Below, piece after piece: positions 1 to 12,991 of a DNA stretch of 64,000 nt. The notes below the pieces were generated by a model. That model was not told where the DNA came from, made no database searches, and saw nothing but the letters and a program-made list of their open reading frames with translations. The position numbers and the translations under genes were made by a program. The stretch comes from Glossina fuscipes (taxonomy: Eukaryota > Arthropoda > Insecta > Diptera > Glossinidae), in NCBI RefSeq assembly GCF_014805625.2, contig NW_023998458.1, positions 310,001 to 374,000 of the forward strand. The letters are read 5' to 3'. Each line of letters opens with the position of its first letter. The first letter of the stretch is position 1.

Positions 1-3000
1 CCAAATAACAAAAGCAATGAAATCAAACAAAAGCATTGTTTTAAAGGACAGAAAAATTAAAAAAAAAAATCATATGCAAAAAAATATGTATTCTATACAA
101 AAGTCCATTATTACAAAAGGTGGCAGAAGTCAAACACATCTACACATAACCCGCTTTCGTTCTTCATCATCAACCCGGTAAGCATAATAAATAATAAAAA
201 AAAATAATATTATAAAGAAAAAAAAAAAAAAACAAAAAAAGAACCGAACAATAGTCACTTTTCTATAGAGAGGCGGCAACAAGCAGGGACGTGAAATTGT
301 CGTCGTCGTCCGACTTAAATAGCAAACATTTTAACGCTCTCATTCCTTTGGCCTGTTAACAGTAATACCAACGGCAACAACAACACCGCCAGCCATAGTG
401 TAATAGCACGCAACAATAAAATAATTGCAGCCGCACTGAAGAATAGCGAAAATGAAGCGCGAATCTAAAGTTTTTCATTTAGCTTCTCTGTCATTCGCCA
501 TTCAGTCAGCCAGTGTGCGGGTGTTGAATGCGCTGTATACACTGAATACACTGTTAACTAAATATAAGGAAGGGCAGAAGCTAGTAGTTAGCGCAGCAAG
601 CCTTTGTTTTCACGGAATCTAAGCGCCCTAATAACTTGCTGCATGCAGCTAATGTCTCGGGCCCGAGAGTTTCGTGGTTTTTTTTGTTGTTTGCTTTTTC
701 CTTTCCTTGTCCTGTCTATTTTCAAGTATATTTGATGACTTTCATTCATTTCTTTTTTTTTTAAGGCATGAGATCAACGCGCTTGCTAACAAAGAACAGG
801 ATATTCGAGTAAAGTAAATCATAGTAAACACCGAACATCGAAAGCAGACTTAAATTTCAACATCATGTCTTATATTTTTCACTACTCAGCTTTGTTATGT
901 TTACTTTTCCTTCTTTTTTTTTTCTTTTAAAGGTGAAAACAAATAAAGACAAAGTTTCCGCAAAAAAAAAAAAAAAAAAAAATCTAAGTCGGCATCTTTT
1001 AATAACATTGGCGATAGCAAGGAACGTTCATAACAGTAAATGGCTTAGTGGTAATTTAGTAAAGAATTTAAATTTCATAAAGAAAGCTCAACGAGAAAGA
1101 AAAGAGACACATTTCAGAAAAGTCCGCGCAAAACCTTAATGGATTCACAAAATAGTTTTCAAATAAAGTTAAGGGAGAACAGCCTTTACATTTTAGCTTT
1201 GGAAGACATATTAAAAATTATTTTGCTTGCAGATGACCGCAAAAGCTTTAGCGGAAACACACAACAATACGACATATGGTATGATATAGCGGCGGCTGAG
1301 CAAGAACTGGCATCCCTTTACTTATGGCGTTTTCGAGAAATAAAAATATTACATTAAAATTTTAAAAGAATAAAAATTTAATACAATAAAAATTCTTTAA
1401 ATATTATTTCGCAATCGAAATACAATTTCCGAATATGAAAAACCATTGTTCTCTTGTTTTCGCGTAGACAAGAACAACAGTTTTCAATCCTAAAAATATG
1501 CAACCAATTTTGTGTGAACATTTTCAGTTAAAAGCAGGCAATGAAAATTTTTCAATAAAGTCAAGTTTTGCAACGCTGCGTTTAAAAACATGCTTTACAT
1601 CCAATCGATATCTTGTCGCACTTAAAAGCGAACACTGCAACCAACCAGTTAACTATGTCGACTTCTTTGGAAAATGTGCATTTAAATTGCATCGCCAAAA
1701 TTAAGCGATGGCGAGTATACTTGTCACATAAAGAGTACGCGTAATACGAAATTAGATTGCAACGAAATGTGTTTACAAAATGACATACATATTATGGCAA
1801 ACGATAAAATTTTGACGAGAAAATTCAGGAAAGACGGATGTACGGATCATGACGTTTTCGTCATAACAAAACAAAATTTTGCACTTTTTCGCGGCACAGT
1901 TAACAGTTTAGCTAAGTATGGGGAGGTCTTTACAACTCCCATAGTGACTTGAGAAGCATCCACCTTTCATTATGCCAATGAATGCAGGATCATTCTCTGA
2001 ACTGAATCTAGCCTGTTTGCCAGCCTGTCTGTCTCTCCGACCGTCATTGTAATTGTGCTTCCAAGTCCAAGTTTAATGCCCGTCGATCTGTTTTGTTAGG
2101 GACAGTGATCCAATACTTTTTGTAGTGCATTTTTATTTTGCAGGAAAACTATTACACGAGAAAGCTGAAGTGAAGTGAAAAACTTGATGGCTATGAATTA
2201 GATGCGTGAGATGAGTTAGATGATTAGATCATGCACACTCATCAGGTCCTCGTCCCACTTCTTTTTGACCATCACCGTATTACACCTGCAGGCAGCATCC
2301 ACTCGGTGATTGGTCACATCAACCCGAAGAAGAATCCTATTCAAAGTGAATTTAAATTTTGAAAAAGTCGTTTTAAGAACAACCACGATCAATACTTCTC
2401 GTCAAAAAGTCATGCATGAGAGTAATTAAGCATATTAAGTGAATGCAGAAAATTCAGACCTAACGATACAATTTTTTAAACCTTCGCTCTTATAATTGCT
2501 TTTTCCTACAAAAAAAGAATTCCTTACGTAAACAACATTTTATCATATCCTACATTACTTGTGGCATAATAGAGGATCGAGACTGACTTGTTATTATCAG
2601 GATCGGTTCAGAATCCATTTAAGCTTTTCTATTCGTCTGATTATTTTTGCGTTCAAACTACACAGAGCAATTCACGAGATATTTTCAAGATATTGACGAA
2701 CTTTTGCCTAAGAATATTTTATAAGGAGAAAAAGTTGATATAGGAAATAATATTTATAGGTATGCAAAGTAAATGTGGGACACTTGCATCGGATAGAACT
2801 ATTTTTGGCGCCCATCCCATACACTCGTTCTGGCAAAATACAGAACTTTTTATGACAACAAACCCAAATTTTAGGAATTTTTTCATTGAAAAGAGTCTCG
2901 AGTAGTCTTCTCGCTTTCAAATAAAAGCCTTTTGAGAAATACGCTGTATTACGATAAAAAGTTCTGATTTTGATTATTTTATAGCAAAAATATATGAAGA

Positions 3001-3329
3001 ATAATAACTTCTCTAACGAATGGAAATGAACTAATCTAAATTCGGACCGCGACGATTAACGCTCTAATCTTCCGCAAAAGACTTATTAAAGAAGTCATTT
3101 TTATATTAGTAAAATTTATTAAATTATTAACTTTTGATTGCAATACGCCAGGCGGCGTAGACCATTTGGAGGTCGACCTTGCTCGTTTATTAAAAAATGC
3201 AAGAAGTTTACAAATCCCGTGAGAAAGATAAGTAAGAAAATTACATTCGGACCTGACCCAATCTTTATTACCCTCATCACCTACTAAAGGAAAACAAAAG
3301 AACTAACTTTAATGCTTTATGATATTGCG
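1..3329. other. non-coding stretch, no gene recognised
   Basis: AT-rich sequence with long A and T runs (for example around 210-240, 745-765 and 962-982) and CAA-type repeats near 362-390. Small open frames such as those at 897-1139 and 1139-1357 are partly low-complexity and show no domain or convincing splice context. A TCAGTC initiator-like hexamer lies at 502-507 in a somewhat GC-richer patch, but no TATA box or downstream element supports a promoter. It may be intergenic or intronic. Confidence 0.5.
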
Positions 3330-3720
3330 TAGGCGTGGATAATTTCTTAATTTTCAGAATAAAAGAGGAAACGTATGTGATGTATGTGTTGTATTTCATG
3401 GGAACCAAGGAAAGATCATGGAAAGCAAAGTTGTCCGCATTTTTTGTTACATGACGTGTGGACGTAGTAGGCGTCTTCTTTGAAAAGTTTGGGTAATTTT
3501 CAGATTGTTTTGCAAGTTTGTAGGCCATATCTTCTGTTTAAACAGATGCTACGCAAATGGGCATATGGACAGACGGATACGCTTAAATCGATTCAAAATT
3601 TGATGCTGATCAAGAATATACAAACTTGGCGACGTCTCTGAAACTGCCTTCCAGGCATTTCAAACATTTTGATAAAACGAATATATCTCTCATTCTTTGG
3701 TGCTGAGTATAAAAAATACA
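3330..3720. repeat. interspersed repeat family member (copy 1)
   Basis: This stretch aligns by eye with 34,290-34,865. Shared landmarks in the same order are CATGGAAAG, a GTGGACGT-GTAG(G/C)CG block, a GAAA-rich spacer with AATTTTCA, GACAGACGGATACGCTTAAATCGATTC-like sequence, and a GGTGCTGAGTATAAAA-like end. The form is typical of old interspersed repeats in fly genomes that end near GGGTATAAAA. No coding potential was seen and the element class is unknown. Confidence 0.55.
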
Positions 3721-5280
3721 ACTTGGAACTACAAGTACATTGCTAAGCGATTTTCGGTAAATTCAAAATTTTTAAACAAAAGTTTTTAAATTTTTACGTG
3801 GCCCGTTGTATTTCTTCTAAATTGAGTATAAAGCCACTGAATAAAAGCACGGCCTACGTGCACTGGTATTTGAAAAGTACCTCGCCTTTGAATTAATTCT
3901 CTTTTCAAATCCCTGACTGTTGTTAAAAGAAAGCAACAATCTGGGGCCATCTTATAGGTGAAGTTATCGAGTAAACTCCACAGCTGTTGATTATCGCTTT
4001 GCTGTAACTAACTCGCTATCGATAGGTAAGGTGTACATTTTCCTTATTACAGAATAAAAAACATTCCGATCATAAAATTGCTATCGCGTAGCATATGGAA
4101 ATTACGGTTGAGCCTACTCTATATCGACAGCTACAAACCGGCACCTCCTTTTCACTTTCTAAAACTGTTCTCTTCTTATTCTATTCTATCCAGAGTGCAG
4201 CTAATGTGAGTCATTTGAAAACAGAAGATCTTTGTTTGTACCTTAGCTGAATTTTTATCATTCAAAATCCTTTAGAGAACTCGTTATAACTCATTATAAC
4301 ATAACTTATAAATATGTCAGCGAAAAGGTTTAAGGCAGCCCTGAATGTTTCCGTGTCGCTGTTGATTTTCTGTAAAAGAGAACTAACAAACTCTTTTCCT
4401 TTCCTGGATTAACTTTCAATCATCTTATATGAACTCTATAGCAAAATATATTCATTCATCAAATAAAGTAGACTAACATCCACCTTTTATGGAAGCAAAA
4501 TTTTTCATCTTTATGCCTGGAAAGCACTTTTATACCATGATATAAAACTCTAAATGAATGTATACAAAAACATTACTCTTTACTATTTTCAAACAAAATG
4601 TTTGGAAACAAAGTTTTGTATAAAAACATCCGTTTTTTATTAAATTAGCCCTAGAAGCACTTTAAAATTACTTAACTCTTTAAAACAATCTTGACAGTAG
4701 GAGAAAAAGACATAATTCAATAATAAGACCTAACAAATCATTATAAAGATGATTACCTCGTTATTGTTGGCCAAACACCCAAAACAAAGAAACCAAATGC
4801 CAGCATTCGTGGAACACTAAATGAACGATCGCAAGCAATGGCATCCAAAATATTATAAGCCAAACGTTTTTATATTTATTTTCTTTTTTTGTTTTTTTTT
4901 TTTTTTTTTTTCTCCTTTTCAAGATAAACTCTTTCGCTATGTGTTTGTTCTTTGGCTAAATGCCAAAACAATTTGTCTCGCAATCATATACCATCACAAA
5001 CCATATTAATATAAACGTAGATGAATGTGTGTTTGTAAACGCGCGCGCGGGGTTAGCAGCAAAAAATCAAATAAAATCACTCTGCATAAAACTTTATCAT
5101 ATACTCCAGCAACAACGGCAACAACACCAACAGCAACAATGATGAGAATGGAGAGCAAAAAAAGTAAAAAATGAAGGAAAAAAAAAGATGACTGCAACAC
5201 GTTACACACTAGCGCATGAAAAATGTCACAATTCCCGGCACACAAAAGAGTTGTTTTACAGGTTACAATATATCACATAA

Positions 5281-5321
<41 letters not shown>
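5281..5321. repeat. TA dinucleotide microsatellite
   Basis: An almost uninterrupted AT run of about 40 bases with one AA interruption near the left end. Confidence 0.9.
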
Positions 5322-8300
5322 CTACACTACAGTTACAAAATTACGTAGACAAAAAAGTAAAAGAGCATATAAAAGAGATATAGTCGACTAAAAGTAAATG
5401 CAGTGTTTTTCCATGGCAGCATATGTTCAATGAAAATATTTAGCACAAAAAAAAAAAAAATAGAATTTTGAACAATTGTTAAAGTTATTTACGTTTACCC
5501 TGCAGCAGCAGCAAGCACACTCAGCTCAATTTTATTTAAAATGTAATAAATTTTTTAGTTTTTTTTTTTTTTCGTTTCTTTTTAATTCAAAACCATTCTG
5601 CAATAGTAAGCGGTTTTCATTTCACATTTAAACCATTGCTGCTGTAGCAGACAAATCTATGAAAGAAAAAACGCGGCAAAGAAAGCTTTTTTCTTGTTTT
5701 CTTTTTTTGCAAGTCCCAGATAATCTAAGCTAAGGGTAGAGGAATTTTTTTTTTGCCATAGTTTTTTTTTATGCAGGTATACGCGCTTAATACGGTTTGA
5801 GTAGCAAAGCAAAGAAAAAACAAATTCAATTTTCTTCTTTTAACACTACAGAGAAAGAGAAAAATATTTTTTATGTGTACTTTGTAAATATTTTACACTC
5901 AAGTTTATTAACACTTTTATCCAGATAGATGAAGCCTCCTTTGAAGATAAATTGCATTTCTAAGACGAAATGAACATCTTTTCTGACTTTTGCTTTTTTA
6001 AGTTTTCTGTTTTCTCAGCTAAATGTTTTTATGAACTGTGTGTATTATTTTTTTTTTTGTGTAACTTTTAATTTTATAAAATTTTTTTTAGTTATTTCTT
6101 ATTAAAATTATTTTTCAATTTTGTTTTATTATTCTTTAACCGACCGTTGGTCATATAACGGGTCAATGTAATCTAAAGTTATGATTATATGCTGCGTTAT
6201 GGTTATGTTACACGTTCAAAGTTCACTGTTAAAATGATATTGTGTAGCATACATTTAGGCGCATTAACCCCTATACATATCTACAACATCCCTATCTATC
6301 TAGTTACTCATCTTTCTATCTATCTATCTACACTATCTATGTATCTATATACATATGCATATGCTCAATTATTTAGGTATATACACATACACATATACAC
6401 GAATACAAATAGTTTGCCCACTAACATCCTCTATGCACTCTGACGATACACTCCTCTTATCTTCTTATCTCTGATATGTATGTATGTGTGTATAGATATT
6501 ACTGGTATAAATTCCCTCACCCCGATCCGTAAAACTAACACTCCCATCAAATGGCCTTTTATCTCTGACGCCCTATGGCATCAAAGCTATTAATCTTGAA
6601 TATAGATGTATGCATTCAGTAAGAACAAACCCAAAGCACAGGAAAATAAACCAATTAACACACGAACACACATATGGTTTATAACTATAACTAGTATTAT
6701 GCTATAGTATACTCTATGCATGCGCCTTATAGTCCGCTACGAAATGCACCGTAAAAGACGTCCAAACGTTTTGAAATGCCGGTTAAGACTGAATTTTAAA
6801 AAACTGATATAGCCTACGATGGCTACAAAATACACAGCCAGACGATGTATTATCATCAACAATATGCTGCTACTGCAGGCTATACAGCGTTAACAGCAAT
6901 ACCAACAACAATAAACAAACCTCGCCATATACTCAATACCGGCAAAGAAACGTTTGCATTATCATTAGGATTTTACTTTTGCTCGGCTCTCAGGTTTATA
7001 TGTTGTTGCTGCTTTTGTTGTTGCTCGTTTCTGTTCGACGTCTGCGTGTGCTTGTGCAAAAAGATTTCTCTTCAATAAGCGTTAAAAATGAAAGAGAAAT
7101 TTTTTGTTATGCTCCTTCTCTCGCTCTATCTCTCTCATCCTGTCTATATCTCAATGCACTCGTGCATAGCCAGCTAAGCTTCCTCTTCCTCTTTATGGTG
7201 CACTTAATCAACAACAACGTGTTTTGTACACTATTGTGAGTTAACGGTGCGTATGAATGAAATTCATTTCCCAAACCTCTTATTTTCATAATATTGTTAT
7301 TTGCATTGTATGCATATATTTGTTGTGTTCTGTTGTGGTATATGCATATGTAGAGAGGTTATCCGTTCTGTATATCCCATTTGTAATACGTGTACGTGTA
7401 TTTGCATATGTATGTGTCCTCAAATAGTGGTATGTGTACAAGTGCGTACATATATAAATTTAAGGTACACGTAAATACTCAGCATATATAGGTCGTTAAC
7501 GTGAATATAATGAAATCAATTTATGTCACTGCAAGTATATTAGAGAAGTGAAGGACGAAAACAATTCATTTGACAATACACAAAATAATATGCAATAAAT
7601 TAAAGCTTGTCGATATGTTTTTAAATAGATGCTTTATTATTACTGTTGCCTTTTATGTTGTAATTGTTGAAAAAAGAAATGAAAGATTTTTATTGAAAAA
7701 TATTTAAACATTATCTGACCGATATGAGACTTACAAGTACCGTATTTGTAATTTTAGTCATACGTCTGCTCTGATAATAAATCATTCTTTTATTTGTCGG
7801 TTCGTCCGTCCGTTTGTTCGTTCATCCGTCGATCCATCTCTCCGCCCACATTCTTTATCTCGTATTTAACAATTTGGAAGTACGTTTCTTCATAATTTCA
7901 TAGCCATGGAATATATCGAAGGATATCGTGGACTGAAAAGTTTTGACATAAAGCGTCATATCGCTTTCTAGGGCGAGGCACAACAATTTACTCTTCAATA
8001 ATTTCGTGAAATCATAAATCAAAAAAAAAAAAAAAATCATTTTTTAGGAGCAAATTCCATTATAGCACAATTTCAAGTCTCTTTTTTTCTGTTTCTTTCT
8101 CACGCAAGTGAAAAGCAGCTCTTCACAAAATCACTAATTCACTTTGCACGTAGAACAAATAAAACTAAAAAATATTATTTTCAAATAAATCTATATACGG
8201 CATATATACATCATATCTAATTTAGTAAACATAAACGATTGGTCTAACTAGACTACAGGTCTCTTGCACAGCTCACTCACGTAATTATTTAATACACTGA

Positions 8301-10269
8301 AGAGGTTATTTAACTAGAAATCCTTTTACATAGCTTGGAACCTAAAATATGGATATGTACAACAGCAACTACAAATAATAAGAGAAAACTAGAAAAAAAT
8401 ACTGACTCATGCCTAGAACGAAAACCATACTTGTCTCCCGCTTAAAACAAGGAACATTTACAATCGATTTTGCATTATTAGGTAAGTTGTTCCTTAACAT
8501 TATAGCGCTAATAAAAAACCCATCTCGAAGATGTGCAGTATCTGTGTTGTGATAAAACAAGATTCTTAGCTCCTTTAAATCTAACAAATTACTTGAGCTC
8601 CTAAATAAAGCTAAAGTACGAGACCAAATATAATTCTGGAGTTCTGGGTGAGAGTTGAGGTACGCAGCGTGTTTCGAGCTATAAACACGATTGCCATATA
8701 CGTTCTTTTCGAACTAATTTTATGATCAACTATAGAAGACGAGGAAAGGCGAAAACCAGACGGCAACTTTTTTAGCGGAATATTTTCTATATAGCGGTAA
8801 TAAGAGTAAAATCGCTTAATAATTGAGTACAAATTTTAGGTTTTATTTTACTGCTATGTTATTTTATACATGACTAAAGCTGTAGATTTACATTCGTTAG
8901 GAAGCTTCAAAGCTTCTTTCAAACATACGCCTGCGATTTTACTATTTGTTATACTTATGATCGAAGAAAGGAAATATATATAACGATTATATGAGTGTAC
9001 TATATGCCAGGGGATCAGAAGACGGCAAAACTTTCGCATTTAATTCGCGCCAATTCATCATATTTTTCTTAAATTTTATGCCAATATCTTCATCTTTCAC
9101 AAAAGCAGTGGGTATCATCTTTCTTATAAGCAATGAATATCGTCTTTCATATAAAGAATTGTATTTTTCAATTCGCCTATATTTCTTCAATTAAGTTAAA
9201 AGCACGTCCTCACAAGTTATTTCTTATTTCCAAAATGATCCAGAAGTCAGATGAGTCTAAACCGTGTTTAGTGATTTGGAGAACGGTGTGAGCTCAATTT
9301 ATTGTGAAACAAATTTCGAGGAACTAATGCAGCATGAGAGAACGCATTGCCTTAATATAAAAAACAAACTTCATCCGTCCCGAATCCTTACGAATAGAAG
9401 TTCAAGCGAACGGCACATAGTGATATTGTTACAGCTGTCTATCCCCCTTTCCAGCCCTAAATATCTAATTATGTATACCTGGTACCCTATGGGCTCGTAT
9501 TCTCTCACTCACATTATTTTTCTATCTCTTAAAATAGTTTTATATATTTTATACGTTATCTGTTACTTATACGCCATGTTGATCATACAGTTTTTAATGT
9601 ACTATGCTCCAGTAAGAAGAAAGGAATGTTGAAAGGAATGTATATCGACATACGCTCACATCTGGGAACTTTAATGTGTAAGGTACGATCAAGTAAAATT
9701 AATCTGATGTAATTTTCTTTCAATTTTTTAAGACAATTTGTCCTTTTTTTCCTTTAAATTTTAACTTAATTCGTAAAAAGATTTAATTTAATGCCCGCCA
9801 GGCTTTTCCTCTCTCTCTTTAATAAGAACTTAATTAAACATTATCCAAGCGTGTCCTTTAAAAATCGCTCTTTTTAGGTATACGTGCGGATGTATGTACA
9901 TGAAAATTAAACATATATATACGTATATGCAAAGTACATGCATACGCAAGTTTAAGCGCCAAAATATTATGCCGTCATAATAAAGGCTATAATACACAGT
10001 AGAAAAAGAGAAAATAGAAAAAAAAGAAAAAAAAAGAACAGAAAAAGCAGAAATGCACAGTGCTTTACGCAAATACACAGACAGAAACCTTACTACTATG
10101 CGACATTGAACGTGAAATAATGTTTTTCCACTTTTTTTTCTTCTTCTTGTGCAACTTTTATGCATACATACAATAAAGCAAAAAAAAAGCAATTTTTTCT
10201 TTTTTCTTATTGTGCAAAAAATTCCACGTGCTAAAGCGAATTCTCTTTCATTTCGTCGGGAGAGCAGAG

Positions 10270-10276
<7 letters not shown>

Positions 10277-10300
<24 letters not shown>
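10277..10300. repeat. GA dinucleotide microsatellite
   Basis: Twelve perfect GA units. They produce a fake basic-acidic (RERERE) plus-strand frame and a serine-leucine minus-strand frame, neither of which is a gene. Confidence 0.9.
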
Positions 10301-11096
10301 TAAAGAAGCAGAAAGAGCGAAAAGGGTGACAAAAATAGCGCAAGCGTTCTCTTAAGTAAATAAAATTATCTGAAAAATTAATAAAACATTTCAAATGAAA
10401 TAATTTATGACATATAATATGCGATGATGCTGACCTAAGACAAGTCACAAGCGGTTGTTTACACAGAGTTTGGCACTAAAAAGATGTTCTTATGATGATT
10501 ATAAATATAAAATTCTTTCAAATATTATTATGCTTATCGTTTAACAAGCCTTATTATCATTATCTGTACGAGTACAATGCTAACAAAGCCATTTACTTAA
10601 AACGGTTTATATAATGCTGGACCTGTTCTGAACATGTTTATACATGAAAGGGCAACATTCTTATAATCGCACTTGTATATAATGGAACCATTGTAATATG
10701 CGCTTTAAAATTTTTCTCACAGGTAAGATGTGGTTTTCCAATGTACCCGATGTCTCCTGTTTGAAATCGAACGGCCACAATCCACTATCCCCTCTCTTCA
10801 TTACCCCTTTTCTTATTAGCCTTAAAGCCATTTCACACGATGCACATAAATGGGACCGGATTTCTCTAACATTTAAAAACTAGTTTCTAACCTACAAATT
10901 ATTCTTAACTAACCCGCACATTGGCTTTTATTTACAACCAGCATAAGTTGTTCGCTTACTACAGTTGTAAAAATATCCTACAAAAATTGTTAGCCTTGTT
11001 ATGAGCCTAGCAAAGCTCCTTATTTCCGTATGTGTGTATATGCTTAGTTGCTTTGCCTATTTACCCATAGTTTGACTCTAAGTTATACATATATGA

Positions 11097-11106
11097 NNNN
11101 NNNNNN
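11097..11106. other. assembly gap (10 N)
   Basis: Ten N bases followed directly by a 14-base poly-A tract. The length is probably a placeholder, so the true missing length is unknown and coordinates across it should not be trusted as exact. Confidence 0.99.
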
Positions 11107-12374
11107 AAAAAAAAAAAAAAATGAAGAGGAAAGTCAAGAAAGCATAAATGATAAATGAATAAATGATTCAGAAATAAACAAACTTGGGAGTTATGCTTTA
11201 AGTTTAACGGCTAACTGATATGCTATTAAATTTGTTTTTCTTTTTCTTTGCTCATTTACAAAGAAAAAAGACCATTAACTTATTAAAAAGCACCACAGAC
11301 CGCATATAAGTATTGTTCATTCATGAAAAACGAAAACAAAAAAACTCATTTCTTAATATTGCATAGAAAGATAGAGAAGATTGAATTATGGATGGTAGAC
11401 TTTATGCGAACCATTCCGTTATTAGTTATTTGCAGAAAGCGCTTAGCAAACACTAAAGAAATTAAATATATTTAATCTTAACGGAAGCATGGCCAATATA
11501 CCGTTTATATGTGTAGAAGGCGAAATTTGTGTTTGAAAATAGACGAATTGTATGTGCAGTCAGCTTTCCTCTGATAAGAAACGAAAGCTCTTCCCTTCTT
11601 CACGGCTGCCAAAAATTAAATTAAAATCATCATTAGTATCACTACAGCTGTCTTTACGTAGGTAAGAAACATTTATCTCATCTACCAGTTGTACTAATGT
11701 CGGTTAGGAATTTCTTTTCCAAAGTGACTAGAAGCTGATGGTCAGTAATTCATTTGAAAAGGGCAAAACAGGCACCTAGGTATGGCATTGAACTTTTTCA
11801 TATCCACTAACCTGGCTGTCTTTGAATTATTCCTAAAGAAAACATATGATAAGAAGATAAGCAGACGTCAGCGTGAACCTTTTATCAAGAAACATAATTA
11901 AATAATAAATCAAATAAGCGCAATACCTTAACGAAAATTTTAAAAGATGCACTCTTAGTGCGAAGCGGAAGGATTACAAAAAGCCACTTAACTTTTCAGA
12001 CTTTTGAAAAAAGATTACGACGCTTTATAAATTTTTTTTTTTTATTATTTATTATTCATTATTTTTGAATTTAAACTCATCTAAGTAGGAAGACAGATCG
12101 TGCAGGAGATAATAAAAATTTTTGGATTGAATTAATTTTTTTGTTCAATGAAGCAGTAACCGAAACGGGCAGAGGTGCGAACGAAAGATACTTGAATTTT
12201 TTGTGATTACAATGTTGTTATCGAAAACCTTTTGCCCTAGATAAAAAAATTCCGCTTACGTCGACGTTAGGACCGTTTCATTCGAAATTTGTGCAGACTT
12301 CGTCCTATAATCATTATATGATCGTCATTAGACTGTTTCGGGTTAATACTGATAGCTATTCAGATCATCAAGAA
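11107..12374. other. non-coding stretch, possible mariner tail
   Basis: No gene was seen. On the minus strand near 12,195-12,245 a short reading GQKVFDNNIVIT resembles the WQKVIDQNG end of mariner transposases. This is too short to classify and may belong to an element that is otherwise lost. Confidence 0.3.
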
Positions 12375-12612
12375 GATTTTACAATGACGTGGAGTTCTTA
12401 CGTTGGGTGGGCACTCACTACATATCGCCACTTGTCCAGATCGGGGCAGAATGGCTTGGCTGGCACGTGGTTCCGCAAAGTAGAAGAATTGTGGGAATGG
12501 GCCGGTGGGTGGAGCGCTATCAAACCAATACAAGTTCTCTCGACATTTTACCGTCACGTTGCCAAAAATATTGTAAAATGTCGTAGAACATGGCGGAAAC
12601 TATTGTGATTAA
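12375..12612 (+). pseudogene. mariner-like transposase, C-terminal fragment, decayed
   Basis: The plus strand reads TTYRHLSRSGQNGLAGTWF, then KVEELWEW, corresponding to the mariner stretch around the last catalytic aspartate (SDYHLFRSM-QN-L) and the helix after it. Past frame changes come LPSRCQKY and then VVEHGGNYCD followed by TAA at 12,610, which matches the usual LP-RWQKVVE-DG-YFD end. The catalytic Asp is not preserved, since the equivalent of SDYHLF reads TTYRHL. The upstream two thirds of the transposase and both terminal repeats were not found, so this is a dead fragment. Its sequence differs from the full-length mariner copies in this window, which implies another lineage. Confidence 0.6.
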
Positions 12613-12991
12613 TTTATGACACACACACAATCACTATAAATGCCTTTTTCAAGTGACAAAGTGTTCAATATTTTTGCAAAGACCTAGTACATGCGAAGCG
12701 ATGGAGAAAGTGGTCCAATACGAACTATTTCAACGGCCACAACCAGCTGACGTACGAATCTTCATGAAAATATCTCAAAAATTGCGATTGCAGATGGAAC
12801 TGAAGACGGACAGAAGGAAAGCCAAACTAGGTGTTTCTCAATCGATCGGTAAAACAAATACTGGGTCTATCCCAAGTACTTCTGCGTGTTGTGTGTTTCC
12901 ACACAAGCTTAATATAAGTAATGAAGGAGATAAAAATTTGAATAAGGGAAAAAACAACCTGGAAACTTTTTCCTAGCCAATAGTTTATATA

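Larger units (their letters stand above)
3721..11096. other. non-coding stretch with microsatellites
   Basis: No coding exon was recognised. It contains poly-T and poly-A tracts, CAG/CAA repeats near 5,108-5,140 and 5,500-5,515, a TA microsatellite at 5,281, CTAT repeats at 6,315-6,345, a GA microsatellite at 10,277, and many ATATGTAT-type fly simple repeats (7,300-7,480, 9,890-9,940). All open frames are short and mostly low-complexity. The sequence looks like intergenic or large-intron fly DNA. Confidence 0.5.

Noticed and set aside
502..507. TCAGTC initiator-like motif in a GC-richer patch
   Set aside because: No downstream promoter element at the right distance, no TATA box and no following open reading frame.
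6189..6443. 84-codon frame with many Tyr and Ile residues
   Set aside because: It arises from CTAT and TACACATA simple repeats, not coding sequence.
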